This document shows, one piece after another, positions 1 to 12,400 of a stretch of DNA of 51,608 nt; the stretch's first letter is position 1; each line of letters begins with the position of its first letter. The notes beneath the pieces were generated by a model. It was not told the DNA's origin and did no database searches. It saw only the letters and a program-made list of their open reading frames with translations. The stretch covers positions 36,309 to 87,916 of IMG/VR virus record IMGVR_UViG_3300030329_006107. One strand, given 5' to 3'. Source of the DNA: a virus. The translations under genes were made by a program, and so were the position numbers.

Positions 1-2528
1 TAGAAGTCTTCTATAATTTAAATGAAGACAACAAAGACACAGACATTTTGAGCCCTTCAAGTGCAAATCCTGGAGTGGCCGCTTTACTAGCAGAATACGC
101 ACCACATTCTGATAATATTAATATTTCTATGCAGGGTAGTGAAGGATTATATTGGGAATCTACAGGAGTAAAAATGTATGGTTATTATTGGGGCTCATAT
201 CTTGCGTGGACACCAGGGTACCATACTTTTTCTGGACTTGTCGATGGTCATAACATACCAGACCAGGGGCCCGCAGGTAGTTTAGAGCCATCACAAATAT
301 GGGTTAAGAACGCCAACAGTATTGATTTTAGAGAATTGGCTAATAAAAAAACTGACTATCTCCTAGAAAGATCTGGTTTTATGCCGCCTTATTATGCTGG
401 ATACAAAGAGCCTCTTTCCTTGGGATTTGGCGTTGAAAAAGAATTTCCAATTTTCGATGCAGTAAGTCATACATACAAAGATCAAGATGCTGACGATGCA
501 GGCATTCAATCGAAGTCTTCAATGGTAGAAGTTTTGCGTTCTGATACTGATGTGTATATTGATGACATGTCAGGAAATTGGCACGACAATGAAAATATTA
601 AAGATCTTCCTAAGACACCATCTGATCGCCTTAAATATCCACGTTCTAAACTAGATGTATGGAGAATGATAATAAAGAAGCCTTTTGGCCAAGATTTTGG
701 ACCAAATGCTGAGCCTACAGAAGAAGATATTTTTTCCGGAAATGTTAGAGTTAAGACTAGCAAATATGTTAAAACTCCGAACGGCGAGGTAAAAAAAGTT
801 GTAGATGACAAAGAATTAAAAATTAATGAAGACATGCTGATGTCATATCAGAATGATATGTTCCGCATATCTAACGACCCCAATAACGATCCAGCTTATC
901 CAAAATTAGAAGATCAAACCCCTCTATTTTTAGATGATGATAATACATGGGGAGGAGATGTATATGTTGGCTTATTCCCAGATCAAAATGATTTACAAAA
1001 ATTAAAACAATTGTTTCAAGGCTTACATGTTTACAAGGGATCCAAATTAATAAAAGATATTTTAGGAGATACATTTAATATTAATCCAGGCTCCAAAAAG
1101 CTTAATGACTGGGTAGAGGTCGACTTGGTTACTAATGCATTAGATGATTGGGATGACTCCGGCGCCGGCGCCGTCATTGCTAAAGAGCTTAAAAGTATGT
1201 TAGTTGGTGATGCCATGAATGACTATTCCTATCAAGCTTCAAAAAGCCTTATTAATCCTTTTATTATAAATGAACCAACTCAGTTGAATCCCCTGGCCGG
1301 AAACAAGTGGTCAAAAGCTACGAAAGAATTCTTAAGTAATCTTTCATCCGTACAAGATTTATTAAAACTATCTGATTTATATTATATATCAGCCGGACTT
1401 TTCAACGATCCGGTAAGTTCGGGCCTATATGAAGCCGGCCCACCGTTGGACAACAACTCTTTGGCCGGGCACTTGTACACGGGCGAATATGAGAACCTGC
1501 CCCCAGCTCTAAAACAATTTTATACTAAGACAGTGTCGGATGATCAACTAATAAACGGCAAAGCAGCTATTGAATTAAAAGTAAAAATGAAAAAAACTGA
1601 TTATATGACATACTCAGGCGATCCACTTTACGAAAATCTGTATTTCGATACGCTTCCCGACGACAAAGGACTAATAAGTTTCAATATTAAATTATATCAA
1701 GTTAGATTAAGATCAGCGAATGTTTTAAAACTTGGCGACATTGAATTTGGTTCTAAAATGCAAATTGAAGAGATTATCCAAGAGAATGACTCGTCAGTTT
1801 TTATAAGAGAATTTTTTGTTGGAGATATAGGAAAAAAACAACAACAAGAAAAGGCCGGTAATTTTGGAGAAATCACAAGCATATACGATTATTTGAAAGA
1901 TAAAATGATTAATGGACCAGATGGGAACGGATCAAAACAATTCCAACTTTTATTCAATTACATTTTTCCAATAAAACAATATGCATCATTTGTTGCTGTT
2001 TATACAATGTTTTATAGTTTATACAAAAAGGGTACTGCATTTGACACAAATGAAAAGATGAAACATTTATTTACTAATACAAAAATCGATTTGTTTGATT
2101 TGTTTCATCTTCTAACCGCCGGAGGAGATCCTTATAAAAGATTTGGATTAAGCAATTTAGAACAAACTGTGTTAAGTGAACGACAAGCAGAAACATTTAA
2201 ACAGTTTGGATCAAAAGGATTAACAGCTCTTCAAGAAAAGCAAAAACAAATTTTAGATCAAATAAGAGCAGAAGGATTGGAGCCCGGCTTTTTTGCTCCT
2301 TTTACACAAAAAGACCACTCTGGCTTAGCTCATGACAATATTAGAATGATTTTTGAGATTCTCGCAGAGATGGTGGATCCCGGCTTTGACACCTTCCCAA
2401 TAACTCCCTTTGGTTGGATTGCGCTATTATTAAGACGACAGTCAAGAAGTTTAGCCGGCAAAGAACCTGATCTAATTGCTGGTGAGTTTATTGATCCCAC
2501 TGACCCGGATCTGTGTAAAGATGAATAA
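1..2528 (+). CDS. large virion structural protein, 5' end missing
   Basis: The reading frame is open from the first bases of the window (first full codon at base 3) to the TAA at 2526-2528, so the true start lies upstream and about 840 residues are visible. A TTG at 48 can be read as a start but has no convincing ribosome binding site and the frame continues above it. The protein is acidic, rich in Asp, Asn and Tyr, with no signal peptide and no motif that I recognise; a hydrophobic aromatic stretch lies near bases 1960-2030. It sits immediately upstream of the gp25-like and gp6-like baseplate genes, so a baseplate or tail role is inferred from position only. Function is otherwise unknown. 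Confidence 0.7.
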   Translation, partial: EVFYNLNEDNKDTDILSPSSANPGVAALLAEYAPHSDNINISMQGSEGLYWESTGVKMYGYYWGSYLAWTPGYHTFSGLVDGHNIPDQGPAGSLEPSQIWVKNANSIDFRELANKKTDYLLERSGFMPPYYAGYKEPLSLGFGVEKEFPIFDAVSHTYKDQDADDAGIQSKSSMVEVLRSDTDVYIDDMSGNWHDNENIKDLPKTPSDRLKYPRSKLDVWRMIIKKPFGQDFGPNAEPTEEDIFSGNVRVKTSKYVKTPNGEVKKVVDDKELKINEDMLMSYQNDMFRISNDPNNDPAYPKLEDQTPLFLDDDNTWGGDVYVGLFPDQNDLQKLKQLFQGLHVYKGSKLIKDILGDTFNINPGSKKLNDWVEVDLVTNALDDWDDSGAGAVIAKELKSMLVGDAMNDYSYQASKSLINPFIINEPTQLNPLAGNKWSKATKEFLSNLSSVQDLLKLSDLYYISAGLFNDPVSSGLYEAGPPLDNNSLAGHLYTGEYENLPPALKQFYTKTVSDDQLINGKAAIELKVKMKKTDYMTYSGDPLYENLYFDTLPDDKGLISFNIKLYQVRLRSANVLKLGDIEFGSKMQIEEIIQENDSSVFIREFFVGDIGKKQQQEKAGNFGEITSIYDYLKDKMINGPDGNGSKQFQLLFNYIFPIKQYASFVAVYTMFYSLYKKGTAFDTNEKMKHLFTNTKIDLFDLFHLLTAGGDPYKRFGLSNLEQTVLSERQAETFKQFGSKGLTALQEKQKQILDQIRAEGLEPGFFAPFTQKDHSGLAHDNIRMIFEILAEMVDPGFDTFPITPFGWIALLLRRQSRSLAGKEPDLIAGEFIDPTDPDLCKDE

Positions 2529-2578
2529 AAAATGTCAATATTTGAGTAAAAATATAATTACGTATAAGGAGTTACATT

Positions 2579-3013
2579 ATGTCTAAAATTGGTTATTCTC
2601 CATCATTGCCGTTAGTTTACACAAATGAAAGTGGTCCATACGACATGCTGAACACATTGAGCGGCATTATAAAACAAAATCTTAAAATGCTTTTGTTGAC
2701 CTCACCAGGAGAAAGAATTATGATGCCAGATTATGGTGTGGGCTTAAAAGATTATCTTTTTGAGCACAACACCCTGACAACAATAGATGACATTAAAAAT
2801 AAAATTATACAACAAGTTGATATTTTTATGCCTTTTTTAGAAAATATTGATATTTCTGTACAAAATGGTAACCCCGAAGAATCAAATAATATTTCTGTAA
2901 TTGTTTCTTATTTCGTCGGGCCCATAGAAAAACAAGGGTATGTTGAATTAGTGTTAAGTCCGAGCATCAGCACTTCGGGTGAAATAAACTCTATATTAGA
3001 TCAAAAAATTTAG
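2579..3013 (+). CDS. 25: baseplate wedge subunit, gp25-like
   Basis: A 144-residue protein of the gp25/IraD-like family, the lysozyme-like-named component that joins the baseplate wedge to the tail sheath region in contractile tails. The diagnostic stretch is seen around residues 40-65: TSPGERIMMPDYGVGLKDYL, matching the family's conserved 'T-x-x-G-E-R-x-x-x-P-x-x-G' loop and the following Leu-Phe-Glu. Length agrees with the T4 protein (about 130 residues). It starts at an ATG seven bases after an AAGGAG ribosome site. The next gene (gp6-like) follows after 13 bases, as expected since both proteins are wedge parts. The 50-base gap upstream is AT-rich and may hold a promoter, but I cannot assign one. 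Confidence 0.9.
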   Translation: MSKIGYSPSLPLVYTNESGPYDMLNTLSGIIKQNLKMLLLTSPGERIMMPDYGVGLKDYLFEHNTLTTIDDIKNKIIQQVDIFMPFLENIDISVQNGNPEESNNISVIVSYFVGPIEKQGYVELVLSPSISTSGEINSILDQKI

Positions 3014-3026
3014 GTGGGACTAGAAA

Positions 3027-4826
3027 ATGCCAAGTGGAAAAAATTTAAGTATAAAATATACTAATCGCGAATTCGATTCAATTAAAGATGATTTGATTAG
3101 TTATGCAAAAAAGTATTATCCTGATCAATTTAAGGACTTTAATGAGGGATCGTTTGGTTCGTTAATGGTTGATCTAGTATCTTATATTGGTGACTCTCTT
3201 TCATTTGCTTTAGATTACCATGTTAATGAAAGCTTTCTAGAGAATTCCTTTGAACTTAAAAACGTTCTTAGACATGCCAGAAGTCTAGGCTATAAACACA
3301 AGCCAGTGGCTAATTCTTTTGGTGTTGTTGATTTATATGTTCTCGTCCGTGCGAATACAGCCACTCACGCCCCAATCACAGATTATTTGCCAACAGTTAA
3401 AAGAGGTACTGTCTTTTCAACTCCTGGAGGCAAGAATTTTACTTTGGCAGAAGATGTTAATTTTGCATCATCAAATACAATATATAAAGTTGCTAAAACA
3501 GATACCAATAAAATTCCAACTTACTTTGTTTTGAAAAATTCAGGACAAGTTATATCTGGAGATATTGTTGTTAAAAAATATGAAGTAGGAGAATTTATAC
3601 GTTTTCATAAAATATCTTTAGGGGATGAAAATATAACTGAGATTCTTTCTGTAATTGACACAGAGGGAAATGAATATTTTGAAGTTGATTATTTGTCGCA
3701 AGATGTAGTATACCGCACTACGAATAATTCAGACCCTTCTACCGAACTAGACGCCCCTTCAGTACTCAAGCCGATGACAGTACCACGACGATTTTCCGTC
3801 GAGCGCGATGAATTTAATGTCCCATTCATGCAATTCGGAACAGTTTCTAACAACGATGTACTAAATAAAGATTTTGTTGATCCAAATGAAGTCGTAATGC
3901 AATTGCATGCAAAAGATTATATATCTGATAATTCATATGATCCAAATAATATGTTTTCTAACGACAAATTTGGTATCGGGCCATCGGACACAACATTAAC
4001 AGTTGTGTATAGGACAACAAATGTCGATAACGTCAACGCTTCTGCAAATTCTATTACACAAATTGTAGATGCAGAGATAACTTTCAAAAATGAAGTGACG
4101 ATTCCATCATCGACTAGAATTGAAATTATTTCCAGTTTAGAGGTAGACAATCCATCGCCCATCATCGGAGACGTTTCAGAAATTGAAATTGCTGAAGCAA
4201 AAACACTAGCTTATGATAGTTATGCTACTCAAAATCGAGCTGTTACAAAAAATGATTATATTAGCTTAATTTATAGAATGCCCCGATCCCTCGGCGCGAT
4301 TAAAAGAACAAACGTATTCCAAGATAACGATGCATTCAAAAGAAATATCAATGTGTATGTTTTGTCTGAAGACACATCAGATAACTTGATAAGAACTCCT
4401 GCGATTATTAAGAAAAATTTAAAATCTTATTTAAATTTAAATAAAATGATAAATGACTCAATTGATATTTTGGATGCGCACGTAGTAAATATTGGTATAG
4501 ATTTTACAATTTTAGCACAAGAAAATGTTGACAAACATGATGCTCTCGTCGCTGCTTTATCTTCTCTGAAGAATGAAATAATGGTTCCAAAAATGAATAT
4601 TGGTGAACCATTTTATATTACAGAAGTTTATAGAATATTGAAAGAGGTTGATGAAGTTTTGGATGTGGTTGACGTAAAAATCAACAATAAAACATCTTCA
4701 AATCATTCGGGAGTTTATTACAATATTAAACAAAACACTAGTTCTGATGGTAGAATTGTCAATTCAAAAGAAAACATATGTTTTGAAATTAAGTTTGGTG
4801 ATGATATTAAGGGAGCGGTTATATAA
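3027..4826 (+). CDS. 6: baseplate wedge subunit, gp6-like (baseplate J family)
   Basis: A 599-residue protein, somewhat shorter than T4 gp6 (about 660). gp6 forms the continuous ring that ties baseplate wedges together. The N-terminus (residues 1-90) has the typical pattern of a Tyr/Asp-rich helix followed by a helical segment containing 'GDSLSFALDYHVNESFLENS'. Residues about 385-435 contain 'TQNRAVTKNDYISLIYRMP', a conserved feature of baseplate-J proteins (residues lining up on a non-contiguous core). The last 110 residues show the family's terminal alpha/beta domain, in which a strand 'VVNIGIDFTIL' precedes a helix, a 'GEPFYITEVYRIL' helix and a final strand. It ends in TAATG, so its stop overlaps the next start by one base, suggesting translational coupling. 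Confidence 0.85.
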   Translation: MPSGKNLSIKYTNREFDSIKDDLISYAKKYYPDQFKDFNEGSFGSLMVDLVSYIGDSLSFALDYHVNESFLENSFELKNVLRHARSLGYKHKPVANSFGVVDLYVLVRANTATHAPITDYLPTVKRGTVFSTPGGKNFTLAEDVNFASSNTIYKVAKTDTNKIPTYFVLKNSGQVISGDIVVKKYEVGEFIRFHKISLGDENITEILSVIDTEGNEYFEVDYLSQDVVYRTTNNSDPSTELDAPSVLKPMTVPRRFSVERDEFNVPFMQFGTVSNNDVLNKDFVDPNEVVMQLHAKDYISDNSYDPNNMFSNDKFGIGPSDTTLTVVYRTTNVDNVNASANSITQIVDAEITFKNEVTIPSSTRIEIISSLEVDNPSPIIGDVSEIEIAEAKTLAYDSYATQNRAVTKNDYISLIYRMPRSLGAIKRTNVFQDNDAFKRNINVYVLSEDTSDNLIRTPAIIKKNLKSYLNLNKMINDSIDILDAHVVNIGIDFTILAQENVDKHDALVAALSSLKNEIMVPKMNIGEPFYITEVYRILKEVDEVLDVVDVKINNKTSSNHSGVYYNIKQNTSSDGRIVNSKENICFEIKFGDDIKGAVI

Positions 4827-6406
4827 TGGGAATTAAAAGATACAAGGCATCAGAAGACAACACAATAACAAATGCCTTCAAGCACAGCCTAACTTCTCGT
4901 GGTTACGATGCAAATATGGGAGCATCAGATATATTAGAAGTATTCTCTATTTACGGACAAGCCACAACAAGTTCAGCCGAGGCAGCAAGGATGTTGGTTC
5001 GGTTTCCTATCACAGATATTACAACAGACAGAACTGCCGGCACAGTACCAGCATCTGGCAACGTCAATTTCTATTTAAGAATGTACAACGCTAAGCATTC
5101 ACAAACTCTTCCACGCGACTACAAGCTAGTCTTTCTTCCTATATCTCAATCGTGGGATGAAGGTGGCGGAGTCGATATGGACGAGTACAAGGACAAGGGA
5201 TTTCCAACAATTACTGGTTCAACATGGATGACAGCATCGTACACAAATCGATGGCACACTCCTGGTGGAGATTTTTATGTAAAACCAGTTTATACTCAAA
5301 CTTTTAAAGACGGACCAGAAGATATAGAAGTTAATATTACATCAATGGTAGAAGAATGGATGGCCGGTACAAAACCTAACTATGGAGTTGGCATATTCTT
5401 AACTGGATCACAAGAAGCTTATGTTGAAGTAGTCGATAAATCAGATAAAAGCCCAGCACCTTCGGTTCCCGTTAACGCAGCAGGTGCGAAGCGATCTTAC
5501 TACACTAAAAAATTCCATGGAAGAACGAGTGAGTTTTTCTTTAAACGACCTGTTATTGAGGCTCGCTGGGACGGACATCTTACAGATGACAGATCTAATT
5601 TCTACTACAGTAGCTCCTTGGGAGATATTGAAGATAACAGGAATACTCTATACTTATATAATTTTGTAAGAGGTAGATTAAAGAATATTAAAGGAATTGG
5701 CAAAAAAGTAGCGATCTATGTAAGTTTGTACTCTGGAAGTATTGATAACAGTTTTCCCACAGGTAGCAAATTGTCAGCTTCAGGCGATAGCAAAAACATA
5801 AGTCAGACAATTATGACAAATATTACTGGAGGATACGCTTGGCAAGGCACTGGTATATACACCGCTAGTTTCGCTCTCACGGGCAACACAGAAGGAATAC
5901 TTACAAAGGTATTCGATGTGTGGCACAATGCGTCAGGATCGGTATTAAACGCTGGTACAGTGCAATATGCCACAGGCGCCTTTAATCCAATGTTCCTGTC
6001 AGCTTCCATAGCAAGTCCAAATACTAAATATATTGTTTCAATGCCAGATCTGCAAAGTTCATATGACGCAAACGAAACAGTTAGGTTTAGAGTTAATAAT
6101 AGAATGAAGCATTGGCAACCAAACAATTATACTGTTGCTTCGTCTCCTGCACAAAATATGATTATTGAAAGTGGTTCTTACAAAGTTTATAGAGTTAAAG
6201 ACGACTTAGAAATTATTAGGCACTGCACAGGTTCATCAGACGGCGAAACACTTATGTCGTATGACAGCAACGGCAACTTTTTTGATTTGGATATGAAATT
6301 GCTCAAGCCAGATGTGGCCTATGGAATTGAATATTCCTATTATGACGGTGATAAATGGGTGGTTCAAAAAGATAGATTTAAATTTAGAGTTGAGAAGAAA
6401 GAGTAA
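4826..6406 (+). CDS. virion protein with DNRLRE-like N-terminal domain
   Basis: A 526-residue protein starting on the base that ends the gp6-like gene. The first 200 residues look like a DNRLRE/CBM96-type beta-sandwich: a run of strands with 'RMLVRFPITDI', followed by 'SQSWDEGGG' and a 'NITSMVEEWMAGTKPNYGVG' motif, which resembles the family's 'V-x-x-W-x-x-G-x-x-N-Y-G' signature. The remainder (residues 250-526) is beta-rich without a motif I know. In bacteria such domains occur in extracellular carbohydrate-associated proteins; here, between baseplate and a giant LamG protein, it is probably a tail or baseplate surface component. The domain assignment is by eye and tentative; the structural role is inferred from context. 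Confidence 0.7.
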   Translation: MGIKRYKASEDNTITNAFKHSLTSRGYDANMGASDILEVFSIYGQATTSSAEAARMLVRFPITDITTDRTAGTVPASGNVNFYLRMYNAKHSQTLPRDYKLVFLPISQSWDEGGGVDMDEYKDKGFPTITGSTWMTASYTNRWHTPGGDFYVKPVYTQTFKDGPEDIEVNITSMVEEWMAGTKPNYGVGIFLTGSQEAYVEVVDKSDKSPAPSVPVNAAGAKRSYYTKKFHGRTSEFFFKRPVIEARWDGHLTDDRSNFYYSSSLGDIEDNRNTLYLYNFVRGRLKNIKGIGKKVAIYVSLYSGSIDNSFPTGSKLSASGDSKNISQTIMTNITGGYAWQGTGIYTASFALTGNTEGILTKVFDVWHNASGSVLNAGTVQYATGAFNPMFLSASIASPNTKYIVSMPDLQSSYDANETVRFRVNNRMKHWQPNNYTVASSPAQNMIIESGSYKVYRVKDDLEIIRHCTGSSDGETLMSYDSNGNFFDLDMKLLKPDVAYGIEYSYYDGDKWVVQKDRFKFRVEKKE

Positions 6407-6418
6407 TTGGTCTGATGT

Positions 6419-9400
6419 ATGTCTTACAATAGTTTAAAAAATTTGTTTGAGAAGAATTCGCAGAAAATAATCGCGCAGACTTCTAGTTTAGGTACTTTGG
6501 GCAATAAAACAGAGTCCGAAGGATATCTAAAGGCTTATAAAATATACAAAGAGAGAGTAACACCTCAGATTGACTTTTCTAAGCCTAAGAACTGGGTGCG
6601 CTACGGCTCTGCAGAACAATATTATGTCGACGCAGCGGCCAATATATATGATTCTTATCCTTATGACGGGTCTGAAAAAGAAAAAATAGAGTGGCACAAC
6701 AGCTCGTCGTACTTTGAAAACTATGTTTTTGAAGATGAATATCCTAGAACAAATGGACATATTGTTTTAAACAATATACGACCGTCTCCGGGCTCTGGAA
6801 GCTATGGTTCTGGTGGAGACCTACAATACATTTTAACAACTGGCTCAATGGCCAAAGACAATGTATATGATTTGTCTAAAAACAGAGCAGAAAATCTTTT
6901 TGTTGATATGTCAAAAGATGGAGCAACAGTAGAATTTTGGCTAAAAAAGAACGGATTTCTTGGCTCTCTGAAAACAAAAAGAGAAGTTATCTATGATTTA
7001 TGGAATCACGAGCCAGTTTCCAGCACAGCATACGGCCGATTACGAATTGAAATGGATTCGACAAGAGCAGATACGGTGTTTTTATTAACAGCATTCTCTG
7101 GTACTGCTGGCGTAAAATTGGCTACAATCGGAACAACAGGTTCTCACGGAGCTGGCTTTACAACTTCTAAAGTTGGCGATGATAAGTGGCAACACTATGC
7201 ATTTACTTTTAAGAATGCTACAACAAATAATATTGAATGTGAGATGTATCACAATGGCAAGTACATAGAAACAATTGTTACTGGTTCAAACATAAATGCT
7301 ATTTCCGGCGCCATATCTTGGTCACAAAATAAGCCAATAGTTTCTACAATTGGTGCTCTTGCCCATAGAACTTCTTATGCCTTAGATTCGATTGCAAAAT
7401 TAGGTCACGGATCTTTAAGTGCGTCGATAGATGAGTTTAGATTTTGGAAAACACGCAGAACTGCAAAAGAAATTGGAACTAACTGGTTTGGACAAGTTGG
7501 CGGTGGATCTAACACTGATGACGCAAACACAAAATTGGGCTTGTATTATAAGTTTAATGAAGGGATTACCACTACATCAACCATCGATGAAATTATATTA
7601 GATTACTCTGGTCGCGTATCAAATGGTAAATTTGTTGGATACAGCGCTGCTAGTAATCACAGAGCAACCGGATCAGCTATGTTGAATTCTGGATATGCTA
7701 AATTTGAGTTTAAAGATCCTATTATTTATGATGAACATCCAGATGTAAGCGCATATATAACTCAGAAAAAACTTACAGGCTCAATGTATGATGATACAAA
7801 TCCTTCATATTTGTACTACACGTTCCCTCAATGGGTTATTGAAGACGACGAAAAAGGACAGCTTCATAAATTAACTCAGATTATGGCCAGCTACTTTGAT
7901 TCTCTTCACTTGCAAATTTCTCAAATACACAAACTTAAGAGTGTCAACTATCCAAGCGGAAGCCAAAAGCCTTATCCGTTTATGAATCAACTTCTCAAGG
8001 ACAAGGGTTTTTATATATCTGAGCTTTTTAATAATTCTGACTTGATAGAGACCTATAGCAACCAAACAGAAGATTTTGTTATCAAAGACAAACTTCATGA
8101 TATTAAGAATAGAATCTATCAAAACATATATAATAACTTGACTTACATTTATAAAACAAAAGGTACTGAGCAATCTGTTACTGCTCTCTTGCGATGTCTT
8201 GGATTGGGCGATGATCTAGTAAAAGTAAATTATTATGGCAATAACAATGAGTATCTTTTCAGAGAGAATTTTAAAAATGCAACTGTAAAGAAAAGATTTC
8301 TCAATATGTCCGATTCTAATTTTACTGGAACGGTATATCAGAGCACAGGATCTTTTGGGCATGCTTCAAAAACGGCTTTCTATAATGCCCACGCAGCTTC
8401 GCATCTCCAAGGCGGAGAAAGCTTATACGACATACCAATGACTTTGGAAACTAATGTATTTTTTCCAAAGAATGTGGAAGGTTCAAATAATTTCAGTACT
8501 GAAATGACGTCCTCTATTGTTGGTATGCATACAGTCGACACGTCAGGTGATTTTGGTTCGCATTCAAATACATGGTCAAAAGAGGGATTCAACACCCCAG
8601 GTTCATTCGAGGACGCAGCAAATTTACATATTCTTGCTGAGAAGCATCCACAATTTAAACATCATGTTCGTTTTCACATATCAGGTTCCTATCGTGGAGC
8701 AATTGCAATGTCCAGCTCGTGGGTTAAAAACGTTTATGATAATGAACATTGGAATTTAAGTGCCCGTATTCGTCCCAAAAACCATGAACAATTCTATACT
8801 TACACAAATTTAGGCAAGGTTGGCGCCGCAGCCACAGCTATGTATACTAGTGCCTCATACGAATTGATTTTTCATGGCGCCCATGCTAATTTAGGTACAA
8901 TAGAGAAAGAGTTTACTTTAAGTAAGGACTTAACATTTAATCAAGCTACGGCTTTCTTAACAAGCTCTAAGAAGATTTATGTTGGTTCACACAGAATCAA
9001 CTACACAGGTAGTGTTATCAGCAAAAGTGACGTTGACGTGACTTCTGTAAGATTTTGGCACAACAATTTAACAGACCAAGAACTTCAGTCTCACATAAAA
9101 GACATAACAAATTATGGTGTTTCGGCGCCTTATGGTAATTCACTTATATCACTATCAGGAAACGCTCCTCATAATGATCAAAAATACATGAACACTTTAT
9201 CAGGAGCTTATGTCCCTAATTATAAGACACTGGCTCTTCATTGGAACTTTGAAAATATCTCTGGCTCCGGCCCGATTGGTGGTTTTGACGTCTTTGACTT
9301 TTCTTCGGCGTCAATGCCTTCGCCAGCCGACGCATATAACGATTTCACACCGTTTATTGAAAAATATAATTCTGGTGTTGGTCTAGGATTTAAGCCAAAT

Positions 9401-12400
9401 AGCACCAAAACTGTTGTTGAAAATTTTGTTTTTACTTCCAAACAGCAAGCTCCAGAAGTTTTAAACAGTTCCGATCAGATTGAAATTAAAAACTTTGATC
9501 AAGACGTCTTATCGAAAACACAAAGGCCAACAACTTATTTTGCGGCTATTGAAAAGAGTCCGTATCAAATTGTTTCTGATCAAATGTTGAACATGTTTTC
9601 TACAGTATTAGAGTTTAATAATATTATTGGACACCCTGTTCATAGATATCGTTTAGAATATAAACAATTAAATAAATTGAGGAATATATTCTTTCAAAGA
9701 GTTGGTAAATCCGTTGATTTTGATAGGTTTTTAGAATTTTATAAGTGGGTTGATTTTACAATCAACAAGATGTTAGAAAGTATTGTACCTGTATCAGCCA
9801 ATGTTTCTGGTGATATTAGAACAACTGTCGAGAGCCACCTTCTTGAAAGAAATAAATATAAGCATCCGTTTGTTAGATATATTGACGTTAATTTTGAACC
9901 GGAATATAAACCACTCCCGCCGCATCATGGTACCAACATGATTATTGGCGACACACCCCCAGGGTATAAAAAGTATTCTAAACAAACTCAGGGGGGCGCC
10001 GCAGACCCAACGACAGAGACTTCTAGGCATGCCTTCTTAGCACCAGCCGACGGCCCAATCAATCAGACAACAAATTATTTTGTTAACCCCGATAAAGGCG
10101 CCAAAACACTTAGAAATCATGAAATTAGTGCTAGGAACAAAAATACTATAGGCAACTCTATTGTAGATGCTAACAGAGAGGTATTGAGAAAAAATATCAT
10201 TTCTTCACTTTATAACAGAAGATTATCTCCTGGTATTTCCGCCGGCGTCGTGTTTCCAATCGAACAAGGCAACAATCAATATAAAAACAAAAAAATTAAT
10301 TTTGAAAAAGACGTTTTGCCGTTTAGAGGATCGTCTGAAACTAATAGTGACTATATTAAAGTTGATGTGACGGAATTAAATTCAGAATATGGATTGCAAG
10401 ATACAATCCCTCATCGACAAGAAAAGGAAAGGTTTAGTGGACAAGCTAGAGTATTCCAAAAAAATGAAGCTGGTAGCTTTATTGAGGAGGAAAATGTTTC
10501 AAAAATAGACACCGTGGCGCCATTTACAATTTATAAACAAAAAAATGATACAAACAGTCCAGTAAGTACAAATTTTAAAGCCAGTTATGAATTTACCAAT
10601 TTGCACCATGACAGTTATAATTCTGAAGTTCCCATGCAGGGCCCTTTTACCAATGAACATGTTGGGGGGCTTAGTTATCGTCACACACCAATTAACGTTG
10701 TCAATACAATAAAAACTAGTACTGATAACGAGTTAACTAGAGCTGAGGGGTGGAGAATACGTTTTACAGATGAAGTTGCCGCCACCGCGACATTCACATT
10801 TACTGATAAACCAAACGAAACTACCACAATAACATTGACCGACACGGAAGGCACATCGGTAGTATTCGAAGTTGATAATGACGGCGACGGCGCCGCCGGC
10901 ACAAATACGGCTATGGATCCTCCTACCAATAACGCCGCAGGAATGGCTTCAATCCTCATTAGTAGTGTTAATGCATCATCCCTAAATATTACCGCAACAT
11001 CCGGCGGCGGAGCCACTGGTGAAGTGCTTTTAACTCAAGACGTTAAAGGAGAGGCAGGAAACTCAGCCATAGTGCTTAGCAACTATAGTAACTGGAATGC
11101 CAATACAACAGCTACTTTCCCAACGAACTTTACCGGTGGTATAAATAAAGCAGCAAAAATTCACGGCCCTGGTGGGAATGGTTTCCACAAAGCCAGATCT
11201 TCATTTTACCGCGAAGAATTAGTTAAAAGACCTGTCAACATTAAAAATATCAAAACAGTCACGTCATCATTTAACGGACTAAGAATACTTGGAAACTATC
11301 ATCACAATTATGAACTTGTACAGACTGTTGGTTCTGATGTTAACAATCTTTGGTTTGTACATCATACAGGCAATCTTCCAAGTTCTGGATCCGATTCTAA
11401 ATCTATTGTTTTCAGTGACTTGCAAGATTACAAAGTAGACGAAAGAACTACGCTAAGAGATCTTTCAACAAGACAGAAAACTGTTATTAATGATAGATTT
11501 TCAGCTCCTGGCGGTCCCGAAGTCAATTCTCTTGGCTTCTTGGATGAAGCTTCTAGAACATACAGTGTATATAATAACTTAAACTACAGGAATTTGTCGG
11601 TCAGACAGCCCCTAAAAACGCTTCTAAGCGAAGCCGAAGGCAAATACATAGGTAACCCTGGCTTTAACCTTCGAAGGGCAGGAACAGCATCTTTTCATGA
11701 CATACACAATAATCATATATTATTACTAAAAAGACCAGGATCTACAGTATTAACATCATCAGTTTATAATAATGGTTTTGTGATTACACCGATTCCTTCT
11801 TCTGATCGTCAATATTCATGGATCACTTCATCATTAAATACACACCCTATAGGCGATTCCGCTCCACTAAGGCATGCGCACCCAAGTGGTGAAGAAAGAA
11901 AAGCAAAATCAAATGGTTACATCTATACTCCATCGATCACAACTATTAGTTCAAGTGAAATTAGTAGTTATATTGCTTCCGGCGCCAGAACATTTGGGGC
12001 CTATGATCAAAATAAGAAACCATCAGGCTTTGCAGCCGGCTCCCGGTGGGTGACAGATTTCGTCGGACTAAATACACATATTGTTTCTGCCGTTACAGCT
12101 AGCGAAAATTTCTTAAGCGGCTCTGGTTTTAATACAAAACTAATGACAACCACTGTCAACGCCGGAAGAGATGTTTTAAATACATATTTGCTTAAACACA
12201 ACGGGCCCTATCATTATCCGTCATTTAAACAAACAAGAGCTGGAGAACATCCGGTTGCCCGTCACATGCGCGCAAACAACAGAATATGTATTCAAAAACC
12301 CGCGCGCCTGTTCACAGATGACAATGGCAATTATTATAAAGAAATGCGCTCACCACATTTCAGATCTTTTACGGAACCAGTAGTTACTTCGCGATATAAG

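Noticed and set aside
506-835. Reverse-strand open frame of about 110 residues
   Set aside because: It is a shadow of the strongly coding + strand; no ribosome site and atypical composition. The same applies to other reverse frames such as 14020-14433, 14479-14880 and 34337-34777.
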